Shown here in pieces: positions 44,110-53,544 of a stretch of DNA of 64,000 nucleotides (position 1 is its first letter; each line of letters opens with the position of its first letter). A program made the position numbers and the translations under genes. The notes beneath the pieces are model-generated. The model saw nothing but the letters and a program-made list of their open reading frames with translations, ran no database searches and was not told the DNA's origin. This stretch comes from Pantoea phytobeneficialis (lineage in GTDB: Bacteria; Pseudomonadota; Gammaproteobacteria; Enterobacterales; Enterobacteriaceae), in assembly GCF_009728735.1 (NCBI RefSeq), contig NZ_CP024637.1, positions 378,241-442,240 of the forward strand, in the 5' to 3' direction.

Positions 44110-44376
44110 TTATTTGTAAACCGTTGCCGTAGCACGGACTTTATCACCCTCATTACCTGATGTAATAACAAAATACTTACCACCCATCTCATCCGCTTTT
44201 TTAGATATTTCCTCCATCACCGCACGCGGAGAAGTATGCTCTTTGGTAGAACTTACCGTCCCGACTTTATGATATTTCTTCGCTTCTGCTTTGCTGATTT
44301 CCTTTGCCGCAAACGCCGAGCCACATATTAACGAAGCGGTGACGATCGCTATCACACTTACCATGATCTTTTTCAT
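44110..44376 (-). CDS. DUF1471 (YhcN/BhsA-type) periplasmic protein
   Basis: An 88-residue secreted protein with a signal peptide (VIAIVTASLICGSAFAA) and a DUF1471 domain (HKVGTVSSTKEHTSPRAVMEEISKKADEMGGKYFVIT, ending in ATATVYK). Members respond to acid, peroxide or biofilm stress in enterobacteria. ATG at 44376 has GAGGTG seven bases upstream. Confidence 0.85.
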   Translation of the reverse strand: MKKIMVSVIAIVTASLICGSAFAAKEISKAEAKKYHKVGTVSSTKEHTSPRAVMEEISKKADEMGGKYFVITSGNEGDKVRATATVYK

Positions 44377-44736
44377 TATCACACCTCAAAGATGATTGAA
44401 TTTTGGATGTTTATTGCAGCTCTTAAATTTTTAGACTGAGTTTGAAATAATGCAAATCGTCGATTTAAAATTCCAAAAAAAACAAATGGATAACCTAAAA
44501 AACAACATATCAATTATGTAATCATGCTTCCAAAGCACTTAAAATCGTCGCATAAAAAAAATTTAACGCTTCGCTTGATTGCTATAGATCTTCGGCTAGG
44601 GTTATTTCAAAACATCAATGAATTGACATACTTTAATTATATACCTACCAGATAATTCTCTACTTTTCTTTGGCCTTGATTTCACCAGGACCAGGCTTCG
44701 TTTAAATTATTTACACCACCCAGCCGAGGTCATTAC
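44377..44736. other. AT-rich spacer upstream of the alkylsulfatase
   Basis: A 360-bp AT-rich non-coding stretch. TTGACA at 44623 is a possible -35 box but no well-spaced -10 box follows. No operator or RNA structure was recognised. Confidence 0.4.
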
Positions 44737-46710
44737 ATGAAACAAAAGCATCTGTACACTATGGTACTGGCTGCCTTACTAACCAGTTCATTTAATTCAA
44801 TAGCGGCCGACAATAGCCAAAAAGAGGCGACCAGCGCGACGAAACAGACCAATGACGCCCTGTACGGCCAGTTACCTTTTTCCGATAACACCGATTTTAG
44901 TAATGCCCATAAGGGTTTCGTCGCCGCGCTACCGCAGGAAGTGATTAAAGGGACGTCGGGCAATGTTATCTGGGATCCCGGCCAATACGCTTTTATCAAG
45001 GAAGGCGAAAAATCGCCGGATACGGTTAATCCCAGCCTATGGCGACAATCACAACTGATTAATATCAGTGGGCTATTCAAAGTGACCGACGGTGTTTATC
45101 AGATCCGTAATCTGGATCTGTCAAACATGACCATCATTGAAGGTAAAAAAGGCATCACGGTGATTGATCCGTTGGTGTCGGCCGAAACCGCCAAAGTGGG
45201 GATGGATCTTTATTATAAAAATCGCGGCAAAAAACCGGTAGTTGCGGTGATTTATACCCACAGCCACGTTGACCATTACGGCGGCGTACGCGGTGTGATC
45301 AACGAAGCGGATGTGAAAGCGGGCAAAGTAAAAATCTACGCCCCGGCGGGCTTTATGGAAGCGGCGGTGGCAGAAAACATCATGGCGGGTAACGTGATGA
45401 GCCGCCGCGCCAGTTATATGTACGGTAACCTGCTGAAAGCTGACCCGAAGGGTCAGGTCGGCGCAGGATTAGGTACCACAACCTCAGCCGGTACGGTCAC
45501 CCTGCTGGCACCCACCGATACCATCACCAAAACCGGTGAGAAGCACACCATCGATGGTCTGAACTACGAATTTATGATGGCACCGGGTTCAGAAGCGCCG
45601 TCAGAAATGCTGTGGTACGTCGAAGAGAAAAAAATGATCGAAGCGGCAGAGGATGTCACCCATACCCTGCACAACACCTACTCGCTACGCGGAGCAAAAA
45701 TTCGTGAACCCCTGCCGTGGTCAAAATATATCAACGATGCCATCACCCGCTGGGGTGATAAAGCGCAGATCATTATCGCGCAGCACCATTGGCCGACCTG
45801 GGGCAATGACAACGTCAACCATCTGCTGAAATCCCAGCGTGATCTCTATCGCTACATCAACGACCAGACGCTGCGCATGGCGAACGAAGGTCTGACGCGC
45901 GATGAAATCGCCGCTAACTTCAAACTGCCTGATGGTCTGGCAAAAACCTGGGCTAACCGGGGCTATTACGGCTCGGTTAGCCACGATGTGAAAGCCACTT
46001 ATGTCCTGTATCTGGGCTGGTTCGATGGCAACCCGGCCACCCTGGATGAACTGCCGCCTGAAGAAGCGGCGAAGAAGTTCGTTGAATATATGGGGGGTGC
46101 CGACAATATCCTGCAAAAAGCCAAAACCGACTTCGACCAGGGTAACTATCGTTGGGTTGCTCAGGTGGTGAGCAAAGTGGTGTTTGCCGACCCGGAAAAC
46201 AAAGCGGCACGCGATCTGGAAGCCGATGCACTGGAGCAACTGGGCTATCAGGCTGAATCCGGCCCGTGGCGTAACTTCTATCTTACCGGTGCACAGGAAC
46301 TGCGTAATGGCGTGGTGAAAGGACCGACACCAAACACCGCCAGCCCGGACACAGTAAAAGCGATGACACCTGAAATGTTCTTCGACTATCTGGCGGTACA
46401 TATCAACGGTGAGAAAGCCGGTAACGCCAAAGCCCTGATCAATATTGACCTCGGTAAAGACGGTGGCAAATACAAGCTCGAACTGGAAAACGGCGTGTTA
46501 AACCATACCGCTAACGCCCAAGGGCAGAACCCGGATGCCACTCTCACCCTCAACCGTGACACGCTCAATAAAATCATCCTGAAGGAAGAAACCCTGAAAC
46601 AGGCGGAGGATAAAGGGGAAGTCAAACTCAGCGGTGATGGTGCCAAAATCGATGAACTGCTGGGCTACATGGATAAGTTTGAGTTCTGGTTCAACATTGT
46701 GACGCCTTAA
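44737..46710 (+). CDS. linear primary-alkylsulfatase (SdsA/YjcS type)
   Basis: A 657-residue secreted enzyme: signal peptide, metallo-beta-lactamase domain with the two-zinc motif THSHVDH at residues 174-180 and AEDVTHTLHNTYSLRG, a helical dimerisation domain, and a C-terminal sterol-carrier-like domain (MTPEMFFDYLAVHINGEKAG onward). It matches SdsA1 and E. coli YjcS, which cleave sulfate from alkyl sulfates such as SDS. The FadL-type and MscS-type genes downstream could be functionally linked. Confidence 0.88.
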   Translation: MKQKHLYTMVLAALLTSSFNSIAADNSQKEATSATKQTNDALYGQLPFSDNTDFSNAHKGFVAALPQEVIKGTSGNVIWDPGQYAFIKEGEKSPDTVNPSLWRQSQLINISGLFKVTDGVYQIRNLDLSNMTIIEGKKGITVIDPLVSAETAKVGMDLYYKNRGKKPVVAVIYTHSHVDHYGGVRGVINEADVKAGKVKIYAPAGFMEAAVAENIMAGNVMSRRASYMYGNLLKADPKGQVGAGLGTTTSAGTVTLLAPTDTITKTGEKHTIDGLNYEFMMAPGSEAPSEMLWYVEEKKMIEAAEDVTHTLHNTYSLRGAKIREPLPWSKYINDAITRWGDKAQIIIAQHHWPTWGNDNVNHLLKSQRDLYRYINDQTLRMANEGLTRDEIAANFKLPDGLAKTWANRGYYGSVSHDVKATYVLYLGWFDGNPATLDELPPEEAAKKFVEYMGGADNILQKAKTDFDQGNYRWVAQVVSKVVFADPENKAARDLEADALEQLGYQAESGPWRNFYLTGAQELRNGVVKGPTPNTASPDTVKAMTPEMFFDYLAVHINGEKAGNAKALINIDLGKDGGKYKLELENGVLNHTANAQGQNPDATLTLNRDTLNKIILKEETLKQAEDKGEVKLSGDGAKIDELLGYMDKFEFWFNIVTP

Positions 46711-46822
46711 CGGCTTTTCGAGCTTCCCCTGATAAGGTAGCCCGATTTGATTCTGTTTTGTTTAATACCTACCTGACTTAGTAAACACTTGTAATATAAT
46801 GCTATTTCTAAGGGTGTAAACA

Positions 46823-46921
46823 ATGAAAAGCTCCTGTAAAAGCGTTGGTGCTCTAGTTCTTGCAGCCAGTTCGATATTGCTCCTCGGTAATTCCAAAGCG
46901 GATGGCCGGTGGTCAGCATGA
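46823..46921 (+). CDS. putative 32-aa signal-peptide-like small protein
   Basis: A very short frame, MKSSCKSVGALVLAASSILL followed by LGNSKADGRWSA. It has an AAGGGTG ribosome binding site and reads as a complete secretion signal with almost no mature part. It could be a real small membrane protein or the 5' remnant of a broken gene. Confidence 0.3.
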   Translation: MKSSCKSVGALVLAASSILLLGNSKADGRWSA

Positions 46922-46967
46922 AATCTGACTGGAACACCGTGTTCCCGGAATCTCAGTGAGGCATGCG

Positions 46968-47039
46968 ATGAAACACAGTATCACCCTACCGCTGACCCCG
47001 CTGCTGACATTTGAAAAGCTGGAAGACTCAGTGAATTGA
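46968..47039 (+). CDS. possible 23-aa leader peptide
   Basis: MKHSITLPLTPLLTFEKLED followed by SVN, with GAGG six bases upstream, ending 21 bp before the next gene. It may be a leader peptide or chance; support is weak. Confidence 0.2.
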   Translation: MKHSITLPLTPLLTFEKLEDSVN

Positions 47040-47060
47040 AAGAATAAAGGAGGAAGCATC

Positions 47061-47369
47061 ATGCGTTACTTACCTTTGTTAGTTTTAGTGATCAACTTTT
47101 GTCCCCTTACAAGCCTGGCGAAATCAGCCTATGACGATCTTGCTTATGCCTTAAGGGAGCAGCAGATCATTGGTGACCTGAAACAACATTGTCACATCCC
47201 GGCGGGGACCACGGATGAACATATCCGCCAGGTCTTTCTCAACAGCAAAGATAACCATGATGCGGTTATTCACGCCGCTCAGGCGTTGAAAGCGCGGCAC
47301 AAAGACACTTACCAGCACCAGATAACGCAGGTTAGCTGCCCCGATAAATCCGCTTTTATGAGTCATTAA
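47061..47369 (+). CDS. small secreted protein of unknown function
   Basis: A 102-residue protein with a signal peptide (YLPLLVLVINFCPLTSLAKS) and a helical mature part rich in His, with two cysteines (QHCHIPAGTT and QVSCPDKS) that could form a disulfide. I do not recognise the family. AGGAGG precedes the ATG, and the FadL-type gene follows in 16 bp, so it is probably part of an outer-membrane channel operon. Confidence 0.65.
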   Translation: MRYLPLLVLVINFCPLTSLAKSAYDDLAYALREQQIIGDLKQHCHIPAGTTDEHIRQVFLNSKDNHDAVIHAAQALKARHKDTYQHQITQVSCPDKSAFMSH

Positions 47370-47385
47370 CCGGGTGGAGACCATC

Positions 47386-48576
47386 ATGCGGCGCATCAAT
47401 TTATCCTTGTGCTGTCTTTTGCTTACTGGCACCAGCCATGCCAGCGGTCTCTATCTTTACGAAATCGCCACGGAGGATATCGGTCTGGCGGGTGCCGGAC
47501 AGGCGGCCCGCGCACAGGATGCATCAACATTGATGACCAACCCGGCGGGGATGACACGCCTGCCAGACCGGATGATCACCGGCGGCTTGCAGGCATTGTA
47601 TGGCGATACCCCCTACACCCTCGACAATGATGCTGCCCTACGCGGCAACAGCCCCGGCAACACCATTGGCTGGTTTCCTGGGGCCAGCCTGTTTTACCAC
47701 CAGCGGCTGAATGACCGTTGGTCGGCAGGCATTGGTTTATATGGTAACTACGGACTCGGGCTGGATTTTGGCAACTGGGCCGGTGATCGACTGATCAAAA
47801 AAAGCACGCTGGTCGGTATGACGCTCAGTCCGGCGATTGCCTGGAAAATCAATGATCGACTCTCCTGGGGGTTGGGACTGGGGATCAACTACGGTTTTCT
47901 CTCGCTGACGCGCAATGTGGATGGGCAGGATGAGAAAACGACCGATCATGACTGGGCGCTGAATTTTCGCACCGGGTTGTTGATGCAGGTGACCGAGGCG
48001 ACCCGCGTCGGCCTGACCTATACCAGCAAAACCGAATACCACTTCAATATCAACGGAGAAGCACGCTTCCCGCAGTTGGATAATGTCTCTTATACCTTGC
48101 CGATTGCCGCTCAGGTTAATACGCCCGCGCAATTAATGCTGAGTGCCGTGCATGACCTCAATCAACAATGGTCACTGCTAGCGGATCTGGGCTGGCAGGA
48201 CTGGAGTGCTTACGGGGCAAATCAGACCACGGTCAGCGGTCAACCGCTGACGCGGGAAAATAAACTGCACGATACCTGGCATACCGCTTTCGGCGTGCAA
48301 TTTCGCCCGAATGATCAATGGCGTTTCAATACCGGTATTGCTTACGACAGCAGTTTCTATAAAAACCAGGATGACACCTCCATGACCATGCCTTCTGGGG
48401 CTACCTGGCGTTACGGCATTGGCGCGCAATATCAATTAACCGCGTCCAACAATATCGGTGCGGCCTTTGAGTATCTCAATATGGAATCATCGTCAGTCGC
48501 CTCGCCATTGGTAAAAGGCAGCTATCAGGATCCCAACATCTATTTTTTTAGCATCAATTACAGCTACCAGTTCTGA
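47386..48576 (+). CDS. FadL/OmpP1 family outer-membrane channel
   Basis: A 396-residue barrel protein with a signal peptide and the family hallmark TLMTNPAGMTRLP (NPAG), ending in INYSYQF with a terminal Phe. FadL-type channels take up long-chain fatty acids, alkanes and aromatics. ATG at 47386 has GGAG seven bases upstream. Behind an alkylsulfatase it may import the released fatty alcohol or a related hydrophobic compound; this is inference. Confidence 0.85.
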   Translation: MRRINLSLCCLLLTGTSHASGLYLYEIATEDIGLAGAGQAARAQDASTLMTNPAGMTRLPDRMITGGLQALYGDTPYTLDNDAALRGNSPGNTIGWFPGASLFYHQRLNDRWSAGIGLYGNYGLGLDFGNWAGDRLIKKSTLVGMTLSPAIAWKINDRLSWGLGLGINYGFLSLTRNVDGQDEKTTDHDWALNFRTGLLMQVTEATRVGLTYTSKTEYHFNINGEARFPQLDNVSYTLPIAAQVNTPAQLMLSAVHDLNQQWSLLADLGWQDWSAYGANQTTVSGQPLTRENKLHDTWHTAFGVQFRPNDQWRFNTGIAYDSSFYKNQDDTSMTMPSGATWRYGIGAQYQLTASNNIGAAFEYLNMESSSVASPLVKGSYQDPNIYFFSINYSYQF

Positions 48577-48589
48577 TGGAGAACCGACG

Positions 48590-50203
48590 ATGAAAAACAG
48601 TGTTTATCTTCTATGCTGGCTGCTGTTACTTATTCCACTAAGGTTATTCAGCGCCGAACCGCGTCAGTCACCCACTCTCAAGGAGCAGGCGCGCACCTTG
48701 ACCTTGCTGAATCAACCGGTGGTGATGTTGCAGGCGGGCTTTGGCCTGACTACGCCGGAAGAACGGGTACAACGCATCGTCAAACTGCTACGCACACTCA
48801 CGGTCACCGATCTACAACAACCGGTCGAGACACAACTGTTGACGCGTTATCACCAGCAAGCCGTCGTATTCTCGGTCAATAAGAAACCCTTTATGGTGTT
48901 GGTCCAGGCCGACCTCGATGAAGGAGATGATTTGACGTTGACGCAGGCCGCCGAGGTCGTACGCCAGCGTCTCGAAACTTTACGCCTGTCGTTAAAAGAA
49001 CAATATTCTCCCCGTTATATCCTGGCCTCGGTGGCAAAAAGTCTGGTGGGTGCTGCGGCGTTGATCCTGCTTTTGGTGCTGTGCTGGCGTCTGGCTCAAT
49101 GGCTGGCACGCAGTGAAACAACCCGCCCGGTCAATCACAAAACTCTCCTGCCCGTATCGGTACACAGTTTTCTCGGGCCGCTGCGTATCCGCATTTATCA
49201 AACCTTGTTGACGATCATCTGCCTCGGTGCGGGTTATTTGTGGTTGAGTTGGGTGCTGCGCATATTTCCCTACACGCGTGTCTGGGGCATGGATTTGGGT
49301 AATTACGCGTTGGGCCTGTTGCAGAGTATCGGGATTGCCGTGCTGGCAGCATTGCCAGGGTTGTTTATTGTCGCGGTAATTTTCCTGATTACCGCTTTTA
49401 TCACCCGCATCATTCGGCTGGTGCTGCGACGCGTGGAGCACGGCAATCTGCATGTTCCCGGTTTACATCCGGCAACGGTTGGTGTGACGCGGCGATTAAT
49501 CAGCGTGGCTATCTGGTTGTTTGCCCTGTCAGCGGCATACCCCTTTCTGCCGGGGGCCAATTCGCTGGCTTTCAAAGGTATCAGCGTATTCTTTGGTCTG
49601 ATGTTGACGTTGGGTTCAGCGGGCATCATGAATCACGCCATGAGTGGTCTGGTGCTGACTTACTCGCGTGCGTTACGCAAAGGTGATGTCATTCGTATCA
49701 ATGATAATGAAGGCGTTGTCACTGAGGTCGGTATGTTGTCAACCAAACTGTTAACGCGGGAAAATTACGAAGTCACCGTACCCAATGCCGTGGTGGTCAG
49801 CGGTAAAATTACCAATCTTAGTTCGGCCCAGAAAGGGGTTGGTATTAACCTGACCACCAGCGTCACCATCGGGTATGACACCCCCTGGCGTCAGGTTCAC
49901 AGCATGCTGGAACTGGCGGCCAACAGAACGCGCATCATTGATCATGGTGAACCGCCGCTGGTACGACAACTGGCATTGATGGATTGGTACATCGCCTATG
50001 AACTTCAGGTAAATCTGCCGGTGGGGAGTTCACTCGCCGCCGCCAGAACCGAGTTGCACAGCCATATCCAGGATGTGTTCAACGAATTTGGCGTTCAGAT
50101 TATGTCGCCGAACTTCATCGCGCAGCCGGAAGGAACGGTCGGGGTCAAACCCGAGAATTGGTTTACCCCTCCGGCACACAGGCCCGATATGGATGTTAGC
50201 TGA
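48590..50203 (+). CDS. MscS-type mechanosensitive channel with periplasmic N-domain
   Basis: A 537-residue protein: signal peptide, periplasmic domain of about 130 residues, then about five membrane helices. The pore helix reads LGSAGIMNHAMSGLVLTYSR and is followed by the beta domain GDVIRINDNEGVVTEVGMLSTKL. It is larger than E. coli MscS and resembles YbdG/YnaI-class relatives in layout. It overlaps the diguanylate cyclase gene by eight bases (convergent). Confidence 0.85.
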   Translation: MKNSVYLLCWLLLLIPLRLFSAEPRQSPTLKEQARTLTLLNQPVVMLQAGFGLTTPEERVQRIVKLLRTLTVTDLQQPVETQLLTRYHQQAVVFSVNKKPFMVLVQADLDEGDDLTLTQAAEVVRQRLETLRLSLKEQYSPRYILASVAKSLVGAAALILLLVLCWRLAQWLARSETTRPVNHKTLLPVSVHSFLGPLRIRIYQTLLTIICLGAGYLWLSWVLRIFPYTRVWGMDLGNYALGLLQSIGIAVLAALPGLFIVAVIFLITAFITRIIRLVLRRVEHGNLHVPGLHPATVGVTRRLISVAIWLFALSAAYPFLPGANSLAFKGISVFFGLMLTLGSAGIMNHAMSGLVLTYSRALRKGDVIRINDNEGVVTEVGMLSTKLLTRENYEVTVPNAVVVSGKITNLSSAQKGVGINLTTSVTIGYDTPWRQVHSMLELAANRTRIIDHGEPPLVRQLALMDWYIAYELQVNLPVGSSLAAARTELHSHIQDVFNEFGVQIMSPNFIAQPEGTVGVKPENWFTPPAHRPDMDVS

Positions 50204-51305
50204 CCCAGCGATTTCTCCCCCGCTGTTTGGCACGATACAACGCCTGATCGGCTTGCGTGATCAATTGCTCCGCGCTGACGCCAGGGGCTGCGCTGGCGAT
50301 ACCCTGACTGACAGTGACATGTGTCGCCACGTCTGACGCCGCATGTTCTAATCCCCGCTGCTGCAATTGCTGCTGAATACGTTCTGCCACGGATTCGGCC
50401 TGAGCTGTGGTGGCATCCAGCAACATCACGACAAATTCCTCACCGCCATAACGGCCGACCACATCCTCCGGGGTGCGTACCGCATCTTTCAATACCGCCG
50501 CCACCGCTGCAAGGCACGCATCGCCCGCCTGATGACCATAGGTGTCGTTGTAGCGTTTGAAGTAGTCAACATCCAGCATGATGAGACTAAAAGGCCGCTG
50601 CTGACTGATCGCCTGTGCCAGATGTTGTTCCAGCGCCCGGCGGTTAGCGGTTGCGGTTAAGGCATCCTGATGTGCCAGCAAATCCAGCCGCGAAATCAGC
50701 AGTTGATTCTGTTCATAGCGCAGCCAGGCTTCATTAAACCAGCGCAACAGAATGTAGCGCCCATAGAGCAGGATCAGTGTGAAGATCAGCCAGATAATGG
50801 CAAAACGATGATTAATACTTTGATTTAACTGGAAACTGGCAACCGGTATGGCTAGCCAGAGTGGCAACAGATAGCACAGCAGCCCTGCGGGATAAAAATA
50901 GAGCGCGGCTGTCGCCGTTAACAATAAAATAATGCCTAGCGGATAAGCAAAAGGGAGCTGCCAGTAAACGACGAAGCAGTAGCCGCAAAGTGCCCAGATC
51001 AGGCTAATCAATGTTAATAGCACCAGCCGCATCCCTTTTATCAAAAGTAAAAACAAAGAAGCAGCAATGATTAAATAGATACCCGTTTCAATAATGGGGA
51101 TCAGTGCCTGATGTGTCAGCAAGCTGGTATCAAATTGATCGAATAATTGGTCACGTAAAGCGATGAGCAAGGCAAAGCTAATATTAACGAAGGCCAACCA
51201 GGGCAGACTTTGCGATAAAGCCTGCCTGACCATGACATCACGATTGTGCCAGCGAGTGGCGGGATGTGGCGAAGAACGCCGACGCTGCGTTTGAGAACTG
51301 TTCAC
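50196..51305 (-). CDS. membrane-bound diguanylate cyclase
   Basis: A 369-residue protein with about six N-terminal membrane helices (residues 35-200) and a C-terminal GGDEF domain with an intact GGEEF active site (DVVGRYGGEEFVVML) and the upstream substrate motif DVDYFKRYNDTYGHQAGD. The RxxD inhibitory site is not in its usual position (RTPED instead). It should make cyclic-di-GMP in response to an unknown membrane signal. Confidence 0.88.
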   Translation of the reverse strand: MNSSQTQRRRSSPHPATRWHNRDVMVRQALSQSLPWLAFVNISFALLIALRDQLFDQFDTSLLTHQALIPIIETGIYLIIAASLFLLLIKGMRLVLLTLISLIWALCGYCFVVYWQLPFAYPLGIILLLTATAALYFYPAGLLCYLLPLWLAIPVASFQLNQSINHRFAIIWLIFTLILLYGRYILLRWFNEAWLRYEQNQLLISRLDLLAHQDALTATANRRALEQHLAQAISQQRPFSLIMLDVDYFKRYNDTYGHQAGDACLAAVAAVLKDAVRTPEDVVGRYGGEEFVVMLLDATTAQAESVAERIQQQLQQRGLEHAASDVATHVTVSQGIASAAPGVSAEQLITQADQALYRAKQRGRNRWVS

Positions 51306-51358
51306 CTGGCATCCTTAACATTGACGTTTTGATAAACAGTTTATCTCTTCAGCAACAG

Positions 51359-51886
51359 CTAGGAGGTTTTATTCAGCGTAATTTCGGCGTTGTACTCTTT
51401 GTGCAGTCTACGCGCCTGAATAAATACCGATTTCCAGTACGGATTGTTTAATGAGGAACGCATCACACCCTGGCTGGCCGAGGCATGGAGGAATTGTTGA
51501 TCGGTGTCGTAAAAACCCACATGCAGTTCATTCTTGATGCGGAAAAATACCAGATCGCCCGGCTGCATATGCCCCGGTTGCACCCGTTCACCCATTTGAA
51601 TTAATTCACGGGTGGTGACGCGCTCCATCGGAATATTGAAACGATCTTTTAATGTTCGCCAGACGAAGCCGGAACAATCCACGCCCGACAATTGCGTGCC
51701 GCCCCACTGATAAGGCGTTCCCTGCCAGGAATGCATTTGATCGTGCAGCGCAGCAATCACCGGAATAAGATCGGGCTGTTGCTCTGTTGAATCATTATTA
51801 ACCTGCTCAGCACGATGGGATGAACAGCCCGCGACAGAGAGAAAAATTATAGCGACCAGCGCTTGGCTAATGGCAGAGGGGTTCAT
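51359..51886 (-). CDS. nlpC: NlpC/P60 lipoprotein endopeptidase
   Basis: A 175-residue lipoprotein (lipobox SVAGC) with an NlpC/P60 cysteine peptidase domain: Cys in GVDCSGFVW, His in ELHVGFYD and the third polar residue in FLHASAS. The alignment with E. coli NlpC is close (IAALHDQMHSWQGTPYQWGG and GVMRSSLNNPYW). It hydrolyses peptidoglycan peptides. AT-rich DNA follows upstream. Confidence 0.88.
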   Translation of the reverse strand: MNPSAISQALVAIIFLSVAGCSSHRAEQVNNDSTEQQPDLIPVIAALHDQMHSWQGTPYQWGGTQLSGVDCSGFVWRTLKDRFNIPMERVTTRELIQMGERVQPGHMQPGDLVFFRIKNELHVGFYDTDQQFLHASASQGVMRSSLNNPYWKSVFIQARRLHKEYNAEITLNKTS

Positions 51887-52115
51887 GGCACTCGCTCAAT
51901 AAAGATTCAGGTTTATACCGCAGGACCGATTACCGGAAAATCAGAATCAACCGGACTTACACGACCTTACCTTCGACTTACTACAGCTTACACCACAATA
52001 CCAGGATATTTCCTGCGGTAAATAGTTAAAACTTATTTTGGTGAAATAGTCAGCATCGGCAGGATGATTATCACCATCCTGCCGGCCAGAAATATAACTT
52101 AGCTCAAATTATGGC
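51887..52115. other. intergenic region nlpC - oxygenase
   Basis: Contains CAGCATCGGCAGGATGATTATCACCATCCTGCCGGCC; the arms GGCAGGATG and CATCCTGCC make a strong hairpin (about 52057-52084) that probably ends the oxygenase transcript. Confidence 0.5.
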
Positions 52116-53096
52116 TCAATATTTACCGGAAAAGTTCGCGCTGATACGCTGCGCCAGATAATCCTGTGCGGAAATTGGCGGATATTTTTTCTCCGGTCCT
52201 TCAATTATCACGTCTTCATTTGCCTGGCAGAAAAACGCCAGACTATAACGCGCCGGTACGGAAACACCAGGCAGCGGATTGGCGACACGATGGAAATTCG
52301 ACGGCAATTTATCATCACTCCAGCGCATCAGCATGTCACCAATATTGCAGGTAATCACACCTTCCAGTGGGGTAATGGGCGTCCATACCTGGTCTTCCAT
52401 TTCTTTGCCGGGACACACTTGTAAACCACCCTGCCCGTCACGCTGAAATAACAAGGTCAGACAATCGAAATCGGTATGCGCACCGGCACGCCACGGGCCG
52501 TCCACCTCCCCGGTGATGGCAAAGTAATGCAGCATACGCAGCGTACTTTGGTAAGTCTCACGGGAAGGTTCATGTGCACGGGTGAAGAAGTCCTCCGGGA
52601 AGCCGAGTTTCAGGGCAAAGCAGGAGAGCAGTTGCATCCCCACCGCCCAGCACTGACGTTCGAATTTCATCACTTCAGCGCAAAAGCCGGGCAAGGTGTT
52701 GTCATCCGGCCACAGGCCATTCATACGCGGCAGGGTGATCTGGTACGACTCTTTGTGGTCAGGTTTGCCAGTGGAAGGACGAATCTGTGCGCGGTATTCC
52801 CAGCCTGCATTGCGACTGAGGGGATGACGCGCCTTGTCGCTTTCCGGCAGCGCAAAGAAGCGCTCGGCATTGGCAAAAGCGGCGTTAATATCGTCCAGTG
52901 GAATGCCATGACCGGTCACCTGGAAGAAACCAATATCGGTAGCGGCCTGCCAGAGTTGATCGGCTATTTCATGCTTGCGCTGGTCGAAATCGGAGAGGTC
53001 GATAATACGAACTTCGCGCGCCGCTTCACTGCCACGCGCGCCCATGCGTGATTCTTTGGTGAGTTCATGCATGGCGTAAGCTGTTGTCTTTTCCAT
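52116..53096 (-). CDS. 2-oxoglutarate/Fe(II)-dependent oxygenase (isopenicillin N synthase family)
   Basis: A 326-residue oxygenase: N-terminal DIOX_N domain (ATDIGFFQVTGHGIP) and a double-stranded beta-helix with the iron ligands His and Asp in AGAHTDFDCL, the distal His in NFHRVANP and the 2-oxoglutarate Arg in ARYSLAFF. GAGGTG precedes the ATG. Such proteins hydroxylate small molecules, including purines such as xanthine in some fungi. It is divergent from the purine-type genes beginning at 53.66 kb, so a shared pathway is possible but unproven. Confidence 0.82.
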   Translation of the reverse strand: MEKTTAYAMHELTKESRMGARGSEAAREVRIIDLSDFDQRKHEIADQLWQAATDIGFFQVTGHGIPLDDINAAFANAERFFALPESDKARHPLSRNAGWEYRAQIRPSTGKPDHKESYQITLPRMNGLWPDDNTLPGFCAEVMKFERQCWAVGMQLLSCFALKLGFPEDFFTRAHEPSRETYQSTLRMLHYFAITGEVDGPWRAGAHTDFDCLTLLFQRDGQGGLQVCPGKEMEDQVWTPITPLEGVITCNIGDMLMRWSDDKLPSNFHRVANPLPGVSVPARYSLAFFCQANEDVIIEGPEKKYPPISAQDYLAQRISANFSGKY

Positions 53097-53262
53097 TGGT
53101 ACACCTCGTTATAAACAGATAACGGATGACCTGCGCAACAACGGACAGGCCATCCCCGCGCCCGTCTGGCGGGCGATCGAGCAATGACCTACCGGGTAAT
53201 CACCGCGGCTGACAGCTTCTACTCATTTTTATCACAGGCAATAACTATGCCAGAAACCGCAT
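53097..53262. other. oxygenase promoter region
   Basis: Non-coding DNA with the oxygenase promoter; CGCCCG-TCTGG-CGGGCG near 53159-53175 can form a short hairpin. Nothing else is recognised. Confidence 0.35.
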
Positions 53263-53350
53263 CGCCCGTAGCGGCGCGATTTATCGCGCGGTTGTTTGGT
53301 GCCACGGCTAAAAGACGCGCAATAAATCGTGCCGCTACGGGCGCGGGCGC
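53263..53350. repeat. intergenic palindrome family, complete copy 7
   Basis: CCCGTAGCGGCGCGATTTATCGCGC and the facing arm GCGCAATAAATCGTGCCGCTACGGGC enclose about 30 bp; a complete copy upstream of the NMT1-type binding protein. Confidence 0.8.
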
Positions 53351-53544
53351 ACCACCACGGTGCAAATCAGCAACCAGTGCATCACAAAAAAGCAAAACAA
53401 CACCAACATACCCGCCCTGCCATCACGTTTCTTCAATAAATTCATTCGGATAAGCAATAAACACGAGAATGGCATGGGCTTTGCTAAATTCGATGCAGAG
53501 TATAAGCGGTTAGCGTGGCGGCCTCGTCATGCGGAACATTGCTC

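Noticed and set aside
44623-44660. Sigma-70 promoter before the alkylsulfatase
   Set aside because: TTGACA is present but no acceptable -10 box occurs at 16-18 bp.
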